Assembly: GCA_964599875.1 (NCBI GenBank)
Contig: CAZRHE010000001.1
Span: 68,822-132,821 of the forward strand
Direction: 5' to 3'
Length of the DNA stretch: 64,000 nucleotides
DNA from: RGIG4097 sp964599875
GTDB taxonomy: Bacteria; Bacillota; Clostridia; Christensenellales; CAG-917
Shown here: positions 1 through 8,015 of the stretch, piece after piece
Position numbering within the stretch: the stretch's first letter is position 1
Layout: the number at the start of each line of letters is the position of its first letter
Translations under genes and position numbers: made by a program
Notes under the pieces: generated by a model
The model's input: only the letters and a program-made list of their open reading frames with translations
The model's database searches: none
Told to the model about the DNA's origin: nothing

Positions 1-245
1 CTGTTGCGATAATTGTCGAAATCCGTGTTTGAAAATTGCGAAAACCTCTTTTCGCCTATGACGATATCCCCCGACGTGATTTCGTCGAGTCCGCCTATCA
101 TGTTGAGAAGAGTGGATTTTCCGCTTCCGCTTTTCCCTACGATGAACACAAGACCTTTATCGGGCAAAGTGAAAGATACGTCGTCAAGTCCGACTCCGTT
201 CGTCCCCGTTGATTTATATATTTTAGTTAAGTGTTCGATTCTCAT
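1..245 (-). CDS. ABC transporter ATP-binding protein, cut by the window edge
   Basis: The gene runs leftward from the ATG at 243-245 and leaves the window after about 81 residues. It begins MRIEHLTKIY and has a clear Walker A motif GKSGSGKST at residues 37-45, followed by LLNMIGGLDEITSGDI, the usual stretch between the P-loop and the Q-loop of ABC ATPases. The IGGLD...SGDI pattern resembles the LolD/MacB exporter class, but the signature motif and Walker B are outside the window, so the substrate cannot be judged. A GGGAGAAC ribosome-binding site precedes the start, and a promoter is visible at 273-300. Confidence 0.9.
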   Translation of the reverse strand, partial: MRIEHLTKIYKSTGTNGVGLDDVSFTLPDKGLVFIVGKSGSGKSTLLNMIGGLDEITSGDIVIGEKRFSQFSNTDFDNYRN

Positions 246-272
246 ATAGTTCTCCCGAAATTAAACAAGTTA

Positions 273-300
273 ATTATACAATTTTTCAAAAAGAAATCAA
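273..300 (-). promoter_or_regulatory. sigma-A-type promoter of the leftward ABC gene
   Basis: On the minus strand TTGATT (295-300) and TATAAT (273-278) are separated by 16 nt, about 30 nt upstream of the ABC ATPase start. Confidence 0.6.
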
Positions 301-335
301 GAGTATATTGTAAAAAACAAAATATCGTTTTATGT

Positions 336-363
336 TTGATATTTTTCTTTCGTGTGCTATAAT
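336..363 (+). promoter_or_regulatory. sigma-A-type promoter of the mrp operon
   Basis: TTGATA (336-341), 16 nt, TATAAT (358-363). It implies a leader of about 155 nt before the Mrp-type gene; I recognise no known riboswitch in that leader. Confidence 0.55.
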
Positions 364-524
364 GGCTTTCGGGCGCGACGCACTTTTTTTCCGTTCCCGT
401 CCCGACGCAAAAATCAATCCATTTTGGTTTTTGCACAAAATGACTTTTATAAGCACGAAACGCACGGATAAACTATGCGTTTTGCAAATAATAACAAAAT
501 TCCGATTTCGGAAAAGGAGTATAT

Positions 525-1352
525 ATGAGCGATTGCAATCACGATTGCAGCAACTGCGGAGAGAATTGTCCTTCCAAAAAACAAAGCCTTCTCGAACCGC
601 AAAATCCGATGAGTAACGTCAAAAAGGTCATCGGCGTAGTCAGCGGCAAAGGCGGCGTCGGCAAGTCCCTCGTCACTTCCATGCTTGCGGTTTTATCCAA
701 TCGCAAAGGGTTCAAGACCGCCGTTCTCGACGCGGATATCACGGGCCCTTCCATCCCCAAGGCGTTCGGCATCAAGGAGAAGGCACCCGCTCTCGACGAG
801 CATAACATTCTCCCCGTCCGCACCGCAAAAGGCATAAAGGTTATGTCCATAAATCTCCTTCTCGACGACGAAACAAGTCCCGTCGTATGGAGAGGTCCTA
901 TCATCGCGGGAGTCGTCAAACAATTTTGGTCTGACGTCGTTTGGGACGACATAGACTATATGTTCGTCGATATGCCTCCCGGAACGGGCGACGTGCCTCT
1001 CACCGTCTTCCAATCCCTCCCCGTAGACGGAATCGTCATCGTCACCTCTCCTCAAGAGTTGGTGTCTATGGTCGTCGAAAAGGCGGTCAATATGGCGAAG
1101 ATGATGAATATCCCCATCCTCGGGCTCGTCGAAAATATGTCCTGCTACGTCTGCCCCGATTGCGGAAAAGAAATCCCGGTATTCGGTGAAAGCAAAGCGG
1201 ACGAAACCGCAAAACGTTTCGGCATAAAGAACGTCGCGCGCATCCCTATCAATCCCGAAATCGCGGCTCTGTGTGACAAAGGTCTTATCGAACTTTATGA
1301 AGGAAATTGGCTCGACGACCTTTCGGACAGCATAGAAAAGGTGACAAAATGA
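525..1352 (+). CDS. Mrp/NBP35-family P-loop ATPase (Fe-S cluster carrier)
   Basis: A 275-residue cytosolic ATPase of the Mrp/NBP35/ApbC family, which holds and transfers Fe-S clusters. The deviant Walker A GKGGVGKS is at residues 41-48, Walker B is FVDMPPGTGD near 147-156, and the family's CxxC (CPDC) is at 210-213. The N-terminus carries four cysteines within residues 4-15, as in clostridial NBP35-like proteins. The start is set by AAAAGGAG seven bases upstream. It overlaps the next gene by an ATGA, so the TSCPD protein is probably made from the same message. Family assignment is secure; the client proteins are unknown. Confidence 0.95.
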   Translation: MSDCNHDCSNCGENCPSKKQSLLEPQNPMSNVKKVIGVVSGKGGVGKSLVTSMLAVLSNRKGFKTAVLDADITGPSIPKAFGIKEKAPALDEHNILPVRTAKGIKVMSINLLLDDETSPVVWRGPIIAGVVKQFWSDVVWDDIDYMFVDMPPGTGDVPLTVFQSLPVDGIVIVTSPQELVSMVVEKAVNMAKMMNIPILGLVENMSCYVCPDCGKEIPVFGESKADETAKRFGIKNVARIPINPEIAALCDKGLIELYEGNWLDDLSDSIEKVTK

Positions 1353-1609
1353 AACATTTTTCCTATAGAACGCAGGGCGTTTGCTCTCAAATGATAGATT
1401 TCGACTTGGACGGCGACGTCGTGCGCAACGTCAAGTTTTTCGGCGGCTGCGACGGCAATCTAAAAGCGATCGCAATCCTCACCGACGGCATGACCGTAAG
1501 CGAAATCGAATCAAAACTCAAAGGCAATAAGTGCGGCTTCAAGAACACCTCTTGCGCCGACCAATTCGCACGTGCGGTCAGAAAAGCACTCGACTCCCCC
1601 GCAGAATAA
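1349..1609 (+). CDS. TSCPD domain protein (TIGR03905-like)
   Basis: This 86-residue protein begins MKHFSYRTQGVCSQMIDF and contains GGCDGNLKAI, the N(K)CGF motif and TSCADQFARAV, which together identify the small stand-alone TSCPD family. The domain is otherwise found at the C-terminus of class II ribonucleotide reductases. Four cysteines (in GVCS, GGCD, KCGF and TSCAD) are suited to bind a metal. The ATG overlaps the stop of the Mrp-type gene (ATGA), which suggests translational coupling and perhaps a role in metal or Fe-S handling. The specific function is unknown. Confidence 0.88.
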   Translation: MKHFSYRTQGVCSQMIDFDLDGDVVRNVKFFGGCDGNLKAIAILTDGMTVSEIESKLKGNKCGFKNTSCADQFARAVRKALDSPAE

Positions 1610-1653
1610 TTAGCGCCAGTCGCTTAAAGTACACACTCATATAAGAGGAAATC

Positions 1654-2679
1654 ATGCTTAACTTCTTTGAAGTCACAGGAACGGACTACGAGATGGGGTT
1701 CGCCATCGGCAATAAGTTCAAAAACTACTTGCAAAATCGCATTGCGGAATTCGACGAAAAAGCGCCGAAGTACGCAAATTATATAAACGCTATCGAAGAG
1801 AAACTCGAATCGGGTTTCCCGTATCTTCTTCAAGAAATCTACGGTCGCGCGGACGGCGCGGAAATTTCAAGGAAGAGTTATCTTCTTATGCTTTTCCCCG
1901 AACTATTCCGCAAAACCGAGGGTTGCACCACCCTCGTCGTCAAAAAGTCGGACGGCTCCGTCTTGTTCGCGCACAACGACGATAACGAGTGCTTCGATCT
2001 CGGCAACACCGCCCTCATAAAATATAATTACGGCGACCATTATATCATTTCCTATACTATGGTGGAAAGGCTCTCGGGTAGCGCGTTTTCGGTAAGCGGC
2101 AAAGGTATGGTTTTTTCAAGCAACTATATCTTCGGCAACAATCTCAACCTCGACAACCTCTCCCGCTATATCGTCGTGAGGGACGTCATAAACTCCGCAA
2201 GCATAGACGAGGCACTCGAAAAACTCCACTCCACCGACGTGGCGTCCCCTTTCAGTCTTAATATGCTCGAACTCGGCACGGGTAGAGTCGTCAACGTCGA
2301 AAAGGACGTCCACTCCATCTATGTCACCGAAATCGACGACCGCTATGCAAGGTCAAACCACTTCCACACCAAAAAGGGCGATAGCACCACCGCAACCGAG
2401 GATTCCAAATTCAGATACAAAAAAGCAAACGAACTCATCCGCACGCTTGACGCCACCGCCTGCTCCCTCGACGACCTAATCTCAATCCTCAGATATCGCA
2501 CGGCAGTCTACAACGAGAGCATCTACAAGCAATACGGCGACTACGAAGGCATCTGGGTGACCGACGCAACCCTCGCAGTCGACACCTCCGACGACTTCTT
2601 CACCGTCTACGACTACATGGGAAACTCCGTCCTCAAAATCTCCCTCGACGGCACCCTCCTCTCCCAATCCGCCCTCTAA
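1654..2679 (+). CDS. C45-type (acyl-CoA:6-APA acyltransferase-like) peptidase/amidohydrolase
   Basis: A 341-residue protein of the C45/choloylglycine Ntn-hydrolase superfamily. The opening (residues 5-20, TGTDYEMGFAIG) is the family's usual N-terminal strand-helix, and the proposed nucleophile is Cys91 in EGCTTLV, followed by GSVLFAHNDD as in acyl-transferases of the penicillin acyltransferase type. Maturation by self-cleavage before that Cys would be expected from the family. No signal peptide is present. The SD is AGAGGAA before the ATG, 44 nt after the TSCPD gene, so it may share that transcript. The substrate is unknown. Confidence 0.8.
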   Translation: MLNFFEVTGTDYEMGFAIGNKFKNYLQNRIAEFDEKAPKYANYINAIEEKLESGFPYLLQEIYGRADGAEISRKSYLLMLFPELFRKTEGCTTLVVKKSDGSVLFAHNDDNECFDLGNTALIKYNYGDHYIISYTMVERLSGSAFSVSGKGMVFSSNYIFGNNLNLDNLSRYIVVRDVINSASIDEALEKLHSTDVASPFSLNMLELGTGRVVNVEKDVHSIYVTEIDDRYARSNHFHTKKGDSTTATEDSKFRYKKANELIRTLDATACSLDDLISILRYRTAVYNESIYKQYGDYEGIWVTDATLAVDTSDDFFTVYDYMGNSVLKISLDGTLLSQSAL

Positions 2680-2699
2680 ATCATAACTCACAAAAAAAC

Positions 2700-2735
2700 A
2701 ACGCCCCCGAATCAAACCTTTCGAGGGTGTTTTAT
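2700..2735 (+). terminator. probable terminator after the C45 gene
   Basis: The segment ACGCCCCCGA...TCGAGGGTGT forms a hairpin that includes G-U pairs and is followed by TTTTATT. Confidence 0.5.
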
Positions 2736-2923
2736 TACCGCCGTATTACAAAATTCAAGACGAAGTCGAGCAAGATTACACCCTATACGACAAAATCATA
2801 AATAGCCTTAATTTGACGGACAACATGCGCGTTGCTTTAGAATGCCGTATAAAAGGTTTGAGTTACCCCGAAATAGGACGAGTTCTTTCACACACAATCC
2901 ACTGTATACGAATATTTCACTAA
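2726..2923 (+). pseudogene. relic of an HTH (sigma-70 region 4-like) gene
   Basis: The frame ending in TAA at 2921-2923 reads (no start codon) IQDEVEQDYTLYDKI, then INSLNLTDNMRVALECR, then IKGLSYPEIGRVLSHT, before stopping. The pattern LT..MR.ALE.RIKGLSY.EIG..L. is that of a helix-turn-helix as found in sigma-70 region 4 or LuxR-type domains. There is no upstream start, no ribosome-binding site, and a terminator overlaps the 5' side, so I read it as the 3' remnant of a deleted gene. It could be a chance resemblance, but the motif density argues against that. Confidence 0.45.
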
Positions 2924-3009
2924 AATGCGACAACGTTATATTGCGATTTATTGGTAATGAGATATTCGTTATAATTATTTTAACAAATAACCTAATCAAG
3001 GGTATTTTA

Positions 3010-3037
3010 CTCAAAAGGCCCGATGGTGGTCGGGCCT
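3010..3037 (-). terminator. terminator of the acyltransferase-alaS-PHP operon
   Basis: AGGCCCGA (3016-3023) and TCGGGCCT (3030-3037) form a perfect 8-bp stem with a 6-nt loop; on the minus strand TTTTGAG follows. It lies 43 nt beyond the stop of the PHP gene. Confidence 0.75.
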
Positions 3038-3079
3038 GATTTGATGTTACAATTCGTTAATTTTGTGGACGAACAAAAC

Positions 3080-3877
3080 TTATTCAATGGGGATTTTGGT
3101 TTCGACGTGCTTGTGAAAGACGCTGAAATGCGTGAATCCGATTTCTTTCAACAATTTGCACGTTTCGTCGTATTTTTTGACGAGTTCGTTTCGGTGGGAG
3201 TCCGAGCCGAAGGATATTTTTCTTCCGCCGAGTTCGTAATATCTTTTCAGGATTTCGACGGAGGGGAACAACTCCGTATGCGTATTGACTTCGAGTGCCT
3301 TATTTCTTGCGATTATACCCTTCAAAATTGCGTCGAACTTGTCGGGATAATCCTGATAGCGCAAAGACTTATCTTTGTAAGGCGCGTTTCTCGTCACGTA
3401 GCCGATATGCGCGACGATATCGTATTCGTAAGGCGCGTCGAGGCTTTCCAAAATCGCGTCGAGGTATCCGCTGTACATTTTCGCCTTGCTCTTGAACCAA
3501 AACGCACGCGGGAAATACACGTCCCAGCCGTACACGAAATGCACGGAGTTTATGACCGCGTCGAAGTCGTAACGAGGGAGCAAATCTTTGAGCACGCTTT
3601 CGGCGGGTTTAGACCACCCCGCCTCTATGCCGAAACAAAAATCGAGCCCGTCGTCGGCAAGTGATTCTTTCACCGCAGTCCACTCTTTTTTATAATCGTC
3701 GAGATTGATATGTTTCCACGGAATAGGGGTATGTCCTCCGCACTTCAAATCCATATCCAAGTGGTCGGTTATGCAAAGATAGGACACGCCGTTTGCCTTC
3801 GCCTGTCTTACGATTTCGGCAATTTCGTCCTTGCCGTCCGAACTGTGGTGGCTGTGCACGTGGGAGTCGACTTTCAT
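3080..3877 (-). CDS. PHP-domain phosphatase, histidinol-phosphatase HisJ-like
   Basis: A 265-residue PHP metallophosphoesterase. Metal-binding motifs are HVHSHHS (residues 6-12), ITDHLD (about 36-41), E in FGIEAGW, H in NSVHF and FGSDSH near residue 223. The length matches the HisJ family that dephosphorylates histidinol phosphate, but no other histidine genes are here, so a different small phosphoester is possible. Its ATG overlaps the stop of the short alaS gene (ATGA), so the two are translationally coupled; terminator at 3010-3037. Confidence 0.85.
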   Translation of the reverse strand: MKVDSHVHSHHSSDGKDEIAEIVRQAKANGVSYLCITDHLDMDLKCGGHTPIPWKHINLDDYKKEWTAVKESLADDGLDFCFGIEAGWSKPAESVLKDLLPRYDFDAVINSVHFVYGWDVYFPRAFWFKSKAKMYSGYLDAILESLDAPYEYDIVAHIGYVTRNAPYKDKSLRYQDYPDKFDAILKGIIARNKALEVNTHTELFPSVEILKRYYELGGRKISFGSDSHRNELVKKYDETCKLLKEIGFTHFSVFHKHVETKIPIE

Positions 3878-5661
3878 TCGAGAACCGCCTTTATACGTCT
3901 GATTCCCGCCGATGAACTCTGCTCTTTGACGATACGGAATTTTCCGAGTTCACCCGTCGTAGCCGCGTGAGGACCTCCGCAAATCTCCTTGCTTGAACCT
4001 ATCGTATACACTTTGACGACTTCGCCGTAGCGATCTCCGAACACGCCGACCGCACCTTGTGCGCGCGCCTCTTCAACGGACATCTCTTCGCATTTGACGG
4101 TAGCGTTTGCGCTTATTTCGCCGTTGACGACGTCTTCGACAGCCTTAATCTCTTCCGCTGTGAGAGGACGAGGGAAGTTGAAGTCGAAACGAAGTCTTTC
4201 GGGGGTTATATTGCTACCCTTTTGCATAATGCTCTCGTCGCCGAGAACCTTTTTGAGGGCGTAGTTGAGAAGGTGGGTTGCGCTGTGAAGTCTTGCGGTT
4301 TGTTCGCCGCCGTCGGCAAGACCGCCTTTGAATTTTTGTTCCGCACCCGCTTTGGACTTCGCTTGGTGCTCTTCGAACGCCTTGTTATATCCCGCCGTAT
4401 CCACGTCGAATCCGTGTTCTTTTGCGAGTTCCGCCGTCATTTCGATGGGGAAACCGAAAGTATCGTAAAGTCTGAACGCGGTTTTTCCGGGGAATACTTT
4501 CATTCCTTCGGGAAGGTGAGAGAGGATTTTGTCGAATTCTTTAAGTCCTTGCTCGACGGTCTTGGAAAATTTCTCTTGTTCGAGGGTGAGTTCTTGTTGG
4601 ATTCTGTCTGCGTTTTCAGCGATATTCTTATACACGTCGCCGTACTTTGCTGCGAACAAAGCGGCTATCTCGTTGATTGCGTCGTAACCTATGCCGAGAG
4701 TTCTGCAATAGCGCATCGCTCTACGAATAAGACGGCGGAGAATGTAGCCTTGGTCGACGTTGGAGGGAGAAATTCCTTTCACGTCCCCTATCATAAAGGT
4801 TGCCGTACGAGTGTGATCCGCGACTATTCGCATAGCCTTGGTGATTTCTTCGGATTCCTCGTATTTCTTACCCGAAAGTTCTTCGAGTTTCTTGATTGCG
4901 AAATCGAAAAGGTCGGTTTCGTACACAGACTTATATCCGTTCAAAATGCAAAGCATTCTTTCAAAGCCCATACCTTGGTCAACGTTCTTTTTCTCCATAG
5001 GCGCATACTTGCCTTCGGCGTCCTTGAAGTATTGCATAAAGACGTTGTTGCCGATTTCGAGATATTTTCCGCAATCGCAAGCGGGCGAGCAATTATCGGA
5101 GCAAGCGGGTTTGCCCGTGTCGATGAACATTTCGGTATCGGGGCCGCAAGGACCGGTAACGCCGGCGGGACCCCACCAGTTATGTTTTCTGTCGAGGAAG
5201 AAGATTTGTTCTTCTTTGAGCCCCAAACTACGCCATATATTCGCACTTTCTTCGTCGCGAGGGCAAACGTCGTCGCCCGCAAACACCGTAACTGCGAATT
5301 TGTCGAGGTCGAATTCGAGAGTGTTAATCAAAAAGTCGTACGCCCATTTGATTGCGTCTTCTTTGAAATAGTCGCCGAGGGACCAACTGCCGAGCATCTC
5401 GAAAAACGTGCAGTGAGAGGGGTCGCCGACTTCGTCGATATCTCCCGTACGGACGCAAATTTGAACGTCGGTAAGACGGTTGCCCGCGGGGTGTTTTTCA
5501 CCGAGAAGATACGGCACGAGGGGGTGCATTCCCGCCGTCGTAAACAACACGGTCGGGTCGTTTTCGGGGATGAGGGACGCCGCTTGAATGACGGCGTGAG
5601 AATGTGCGCGATAAAAATCAAGGTATGCTTTGCGCAGTTCTACGGAATTGAGTTTTTTCAT
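3874..5661 (-). CDS. alaS: Alanyl-tRNA synthetase, short form lacking the C-Ala domain
   Basis: A class II synthetase that charges tRNA-Ala. Residues 1-250 hold the catalytic core, 250-440 the tRNA-recognition region, and 440-595 the editing domain with HxxxH (His459, His463) and the metal-binding CGGPH (561-565). The protein ends about 25 residues later, at 595, whereas typical bacterial AlaRS has roughly 870 residues; the coiled-coil and DHHA1 C-terminal domain are absent. A cysteine-rich insertion (four Cys at 187-197) sits in the catalytic domain. The SD GAGGATAT fixes the start. Short AlaRS forms are known in reduced bacterial lineages and as second copies; which applies here cannot be told from this window. 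Confidence 0.93.
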   Translation of the reverse strand: MKKLNSVELRKAYLDFYRAHSHAVIQAASLIPENDPTVLFTTAGMHPLVPYLLGEKHPAGNRLTDVQICVRTGDIDEVGDPSHCTFFEMLGSWSLGDYFKEDAIKWAYDFLINTLEFDLDKFAVTVFAGDDVCPRDEESANIWRSLGLKEEQIFFLDRKHNWWGPAGVTGPCGPDTEMFIDTGKPACSDNCSPACDCGKYLEIGNNVFMQYFKDAEGKYAPMEKKNVDQGMGFERMLCILNGYKSVYETDLFDFAIKKLEELSGKKYEESEEITKAMRIVADHTRTATFMIGDVKGISPSNVDQGYILRRLIRRAMRYCRTLGIGYDAINEIAALFAAKYGDVYKNIAENADRIQQELTLEQEKFSKTVEQGLKEFDKILSHLPEGMKVFPGKTAFRLYDTFGFPIEMTAELAKEHGFDVDTAGYNKAFEEHQAKSKAGAEQKFKGGLADGGEQTARLHSATHLLNYALKKVLGDESIMQKGSNITPERLRFDFNFPRPLTAEEIKAVEDVVNGEISANATVKCEEMSVEEARAQGAVGVFGDRYGEVVKVYTIGSSKEICGGPHAATTGELGKFRIVKEQSSSAGIRRIKAVLE

Positions 5662-5712
5662 ATATCCTCACTTTATCCTGTCGTTTTGACAGTTAAACTA
5701 TATTTTTCGTCG

Positions 5713-6966
5713 TTATATCTCTTCGACGCACGCACCGCATGCACCGAGGATTTCAAAGAAGTTTTTGGGCAAAGTATCTTCGACGATACTTTTCGTAAAC
5801 GAGAATAGCGTCCGTCCGCCCGTGCTTGTTACGCCCAAATTAACCTTAGCGTTTTTGGACACGTTGACGTTGAATATAAGCCTTTTCACGCCAAGCGGTT
5901 CAGGCATATCCGTGCGTCCGAGATTGGAGAGAATTATGGTTTGTCGCGACTTCAAAAACACGCGGATAAACTTTGCTATTCCCTCTTTCAGCCACAACGG
6001 AGTCAAGCGCAAGAGCAAGGTTTTTTCCGCTCTCACCGTGGTCGAAATCATCGCTTGCAACTTATCTTTCGTCGCGTTTGCGGCAAGTTGTTTTTTCGCA
6101 CTCGCAACGTATTCCTCTATGGACGCAAGGGCGCGCGGTTTGAACACGAGTCGCACGAAAGTCACGAAGTTGCGCACGTTGTTCGACGGAAAAATCGAGC
6201 GAAGATTGACGGGTATCATCATCACTATGGGACGACTACAATTCTCCGTTTTCTCTATCGCATAGGCAAGCGTGCCCGCCGTATAAGCGGTGAAAGTCGC
6301 GTCGTTTTGTTTGGCAAGTTTCGACACTTTTTCGTAGTCGCACTCCCCTTTCACGGAGGAATATCCGTTTTCGTCGATAGTGCCATTAAGAAGGTGGGGG
6401 GCGGAGCCCGTCAAACCCTTTATATCTATTCCGCCGAATTTTATCGGAGAGTAGTTCCTTTTAAACGCATCTTCGATTTCGTCTTCCCCCGCGATTTCGT
6501 CGAAGTCTATCGCGCCGTCCACGCCGTCAAAGGAACGACCTTGCAATTCGCGATATTTTTGAATTATACCTTTCAAAAACGTCGTCGCACCCGTGCCGTC
6601 GCAAAGTCCGTGGAAGATTTCGAGAGAGATTTTATTGCCGTTATACGCCGCGCGAAAAAGATATCCGTTCGTTTTTTCGGGGTCTATGGGGCAAAGAAGG
6701 CTTCCGTCGTCCTCGAACACCTCGACTTTCTCGTCGTTTTGTTCGAGATAATGCCAGTTGTAGCCTTTTTTCAAGCGGACTTTAAAAGTAGGGAAACGCC
6801 CCATCGCGTCGTTTATCGCGCGCGACAGCAAATCCCTATCCACGATTTCGTCGATTTCCGCCTCTATTCTGAAAATACTCTGTGACTTTTTCGTCGCCAT
6901 AATCGGATAAAACAGGGACGAATTGTCGAGAGCGTATCTTTTCGGCTTGCAGTCTTTCTTTGCCAT
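5713..6966 (-). CDS. Condensation/alcohol acetyltransferase-like acyltransferase
   Basis: A 417-residue cytosolic protein with the CoA-dependent acyltransferase fold shared by NRPS condensation domains, PapA and yeast-type alcohol acetyltransferases. The catalytic HxxxDG motif is HGLCDG at residues 119-124, and NLGRTDMP near residue 345 matches the conserved bridging segment of the second half. It lacks carrier-protein partners, so a small alcohol, amine or lipid acceptor is more likely than peptide synthesis. GGGAGAAC precedes the ATG. It is 51 nt upstream of alaS on the same strand and may head that operon. Confidence 0.75.
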   Translation of the reverse strand: MAKKDCKPKRYALDNSSLFYPIMATKKSQSIFRIEAEIDEIVDRDLLSRAINDAMGRFPTFKVRLKKGYNWHYLEQNDEKVEVFEDDGSLLCPIDPEKTNGYLFRAAYNGNKISLEIFHGLCDGTGATTFLKGIIQKYRELQGRSFDGVDGAIDFDEIAGEDEIEDAFKRNYSPIKFGGIDIKGLTGSAPHLLNGTIDENGYSSVKGECDYEKVSKLAKQNDATFTAYTAGTLAYAIEKTENCSRPIVMMIPVNLRSIFPSNNVRNFVTFVRLVFKPRALASIEEYVASAKKQLAANATKDKLQAMISTTVRAEKTLLLRLTPLWLKEGIAKFIRVFLKSRQTIILSNLGRTDMPEPLGVKRLIFNVNVSKNAKVNLGVTSTGGRTLFSFTKSIVEDTLPKNFFEILGACGACVEEI

Positions 6967-7013
6967 AAGGTTCTCCCTTTCAAAGATTTATTTTATTATC
7001 TTTTCAAAATTAT

Positions 7014-7043
7014 GTCAATCGATAACCGCGCGCGCATATATTA
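7014..7043 (+). promoter_or_regulatory. candidate sporulation (sigma-E-like) promoter of yabPQ
   Basis: CATATATT (7035-7042) resembles the sigma-E -10 element, with GTCAATC 14 nt upstream (7014-7020). Transcription would begin at or next to the yabP ATG (7049). B. subtilis yabP is expressed in the mother cell, which supports this reading. Confidence 0.4.
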
Positions 7044-7048
7044 TTCGT

Positions 7049-7342
7049 ATGAAAACAGAAAAAAGAGAACTCTCTAACCCCTCGAAAAGCAAAAATCACC
7101 GCCTCGTCCTCGACAATCACAAATCTTTGTCGATAAGCGGAGTAAAAAACGTGCCTACGTTTACGGATAAAGGAATATCCGTCGAATTGGACGGAGAATC
7201 TCTTTTCGTAGGCGGACGGGATTTGCAAGTCAAACGCCTCGACGTGGAAAACGGCGACCTGCTCATCAGCGGATACGTCACTTCCCTCAAATACGGCGGG
7301 CAAAGTCCGTCGGGCGGATTTATAAAGAGGCTACTCAAATGA
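7049..7342 (+). CDS. yabP: YabP-family sporulation protein
   Basis: A 97-residue protein with the YabP core: HRLVLDNHKSLSISGV near residues 16-31, then LFVGGRDLQVKRLDVENGDLLISG and a closing LKYGG. YabP and YabQ act in the mother cell during spore cortex and coat formation. The start at 7049 is chosen because the N-terminal strands match the family; the upstream in-frame extension would be unrelated. There is no Shine-Dalgarno sequence before this ATG, unlike almost every other gene here. Its last four bases overlap yabQ. Confidence 0.88.
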   Translation: MKTEKRELSNPSKSKNHRLVLDNHKSLSISGVKNVPTFTDKGISVELDGESLFVGGRDLQVKRLDVENGDLLISGYVTSLKYGGQSPSGGFIKRLLK

Positions 7343-7653
7343 CCCTCGGCGCATCTTGGAGCGGACAAGCGGCGTATGCGCTTATCTCGTTTGCTTTCGG
7401 AATCGCAGGCGGAATCCCCGCCCTGCTCTATTTCAGAAAATCCGGGAGGGCGGAAAGGTTTCTCACCGACCTTTTCGCTACGATTATAGTCGGCGGGATT
7501 TATATCGCGTCCGTCGAAATCGGCGGCAAGGGACAATTCGCGTGGTATTCCCTTATCTTTTATTTCGCGGGAATTTCCGTGCTATTCAAAATACGATTTT
7601 TTGTTCTTTCTATCCTCGAACGCCGTAGGGTTGGATGCAATGCGAGAAAGTAA
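7339..7653 (+). CDS. yabQ: YabQ-family spore cortex protein
   Basis: A 104-residue membrane protein with about four hydrophobic segments, the length and topology of YabQ. The position directly after yabP with an ATGA overlap is the conserved gene order. YabQ is needed for spore cortex formation in Bacillus and sits in the forespore outer membrane. The last 72 bp overlap the convergent gene at 7582-7944. The sequence itself is poorly conserved, so the call leans on context. Confidence 0.75.
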   Translation: MTLGASWSGQAAYALISFAFGIAGGIPALLYFRKSGRAERFLTDLFATIIVGGIYIASVEIGGKGQFAWYSLIFYFAGISVLFKIRFFVLSILERRRVGCNARK

Positions 7654-7944
7654 TTCCCTTTTCATATCCACGTAATTCGCGCAAAGATTTATGACGTATC
7701 GTTGCCGTTCGTCGTGCGAAAGGCTTTCCATAAACTTTTTATCCGCCAACTGCTCGACGGGATTCGTCACTTCTTCTCCTCTTTCGTACAAATCTCTCAA
7801 CTTCAAAAACACCTCCCTTTCGGATGGTGAAAAACTTTTCGACGGCTCCAAAACGGACGGATAATAATCGTCCTCGATAAGCCGTTTTCTTGCCTCGACG
7901 GCAAGACTTCGGATTGCACATTTAGGGTGTGGAACGTTGCTCAT
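7582..7944 (-). CDS. Conserved hypothetical protein, 120 residues
   Basis: I do not recognise this family. It is a soluble, charged, mostly helical protein beginning MSNVPHPKCAIRSLAVEAR, with no signal peptide or membrane segment. The start is fixed at 7944 by a strong GGAGG (7951-7955) eight bases upstream rather than by the earlier in-frame ATG at 7971. Codon use matches the neighbours. It follows the ECF S-component gene by 71 nt on the same strand, but nothing in it suggests a link to vitamin uptake. Its 3' end is antisense to the end of yabQ. Confidence 0.65.
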   Translation of the reverse strand: MSNVPHPKCAIRSLAVEARKRLIEDDYYPSVLEPSKSFSPSEREVFLKLRDLYERGEEVTNPVEQLADKKFMESLSHDERQRYVINLCANYVDMKRELLSRIASNPTAFEDRKNKKSYFE

Positions 7945-8015
7945 TTTTGTCCTCCGCCGACATAATAGCACGATAATTTACCCGCGGAGCATACTCGACA
8001 AAACAAGACAATTTA

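Noticed and set aside
370..524. Riboswitch in the mrp leader
   Set aside because: The leader is long and has short inverted repeats, but I can match no known aptamer core.
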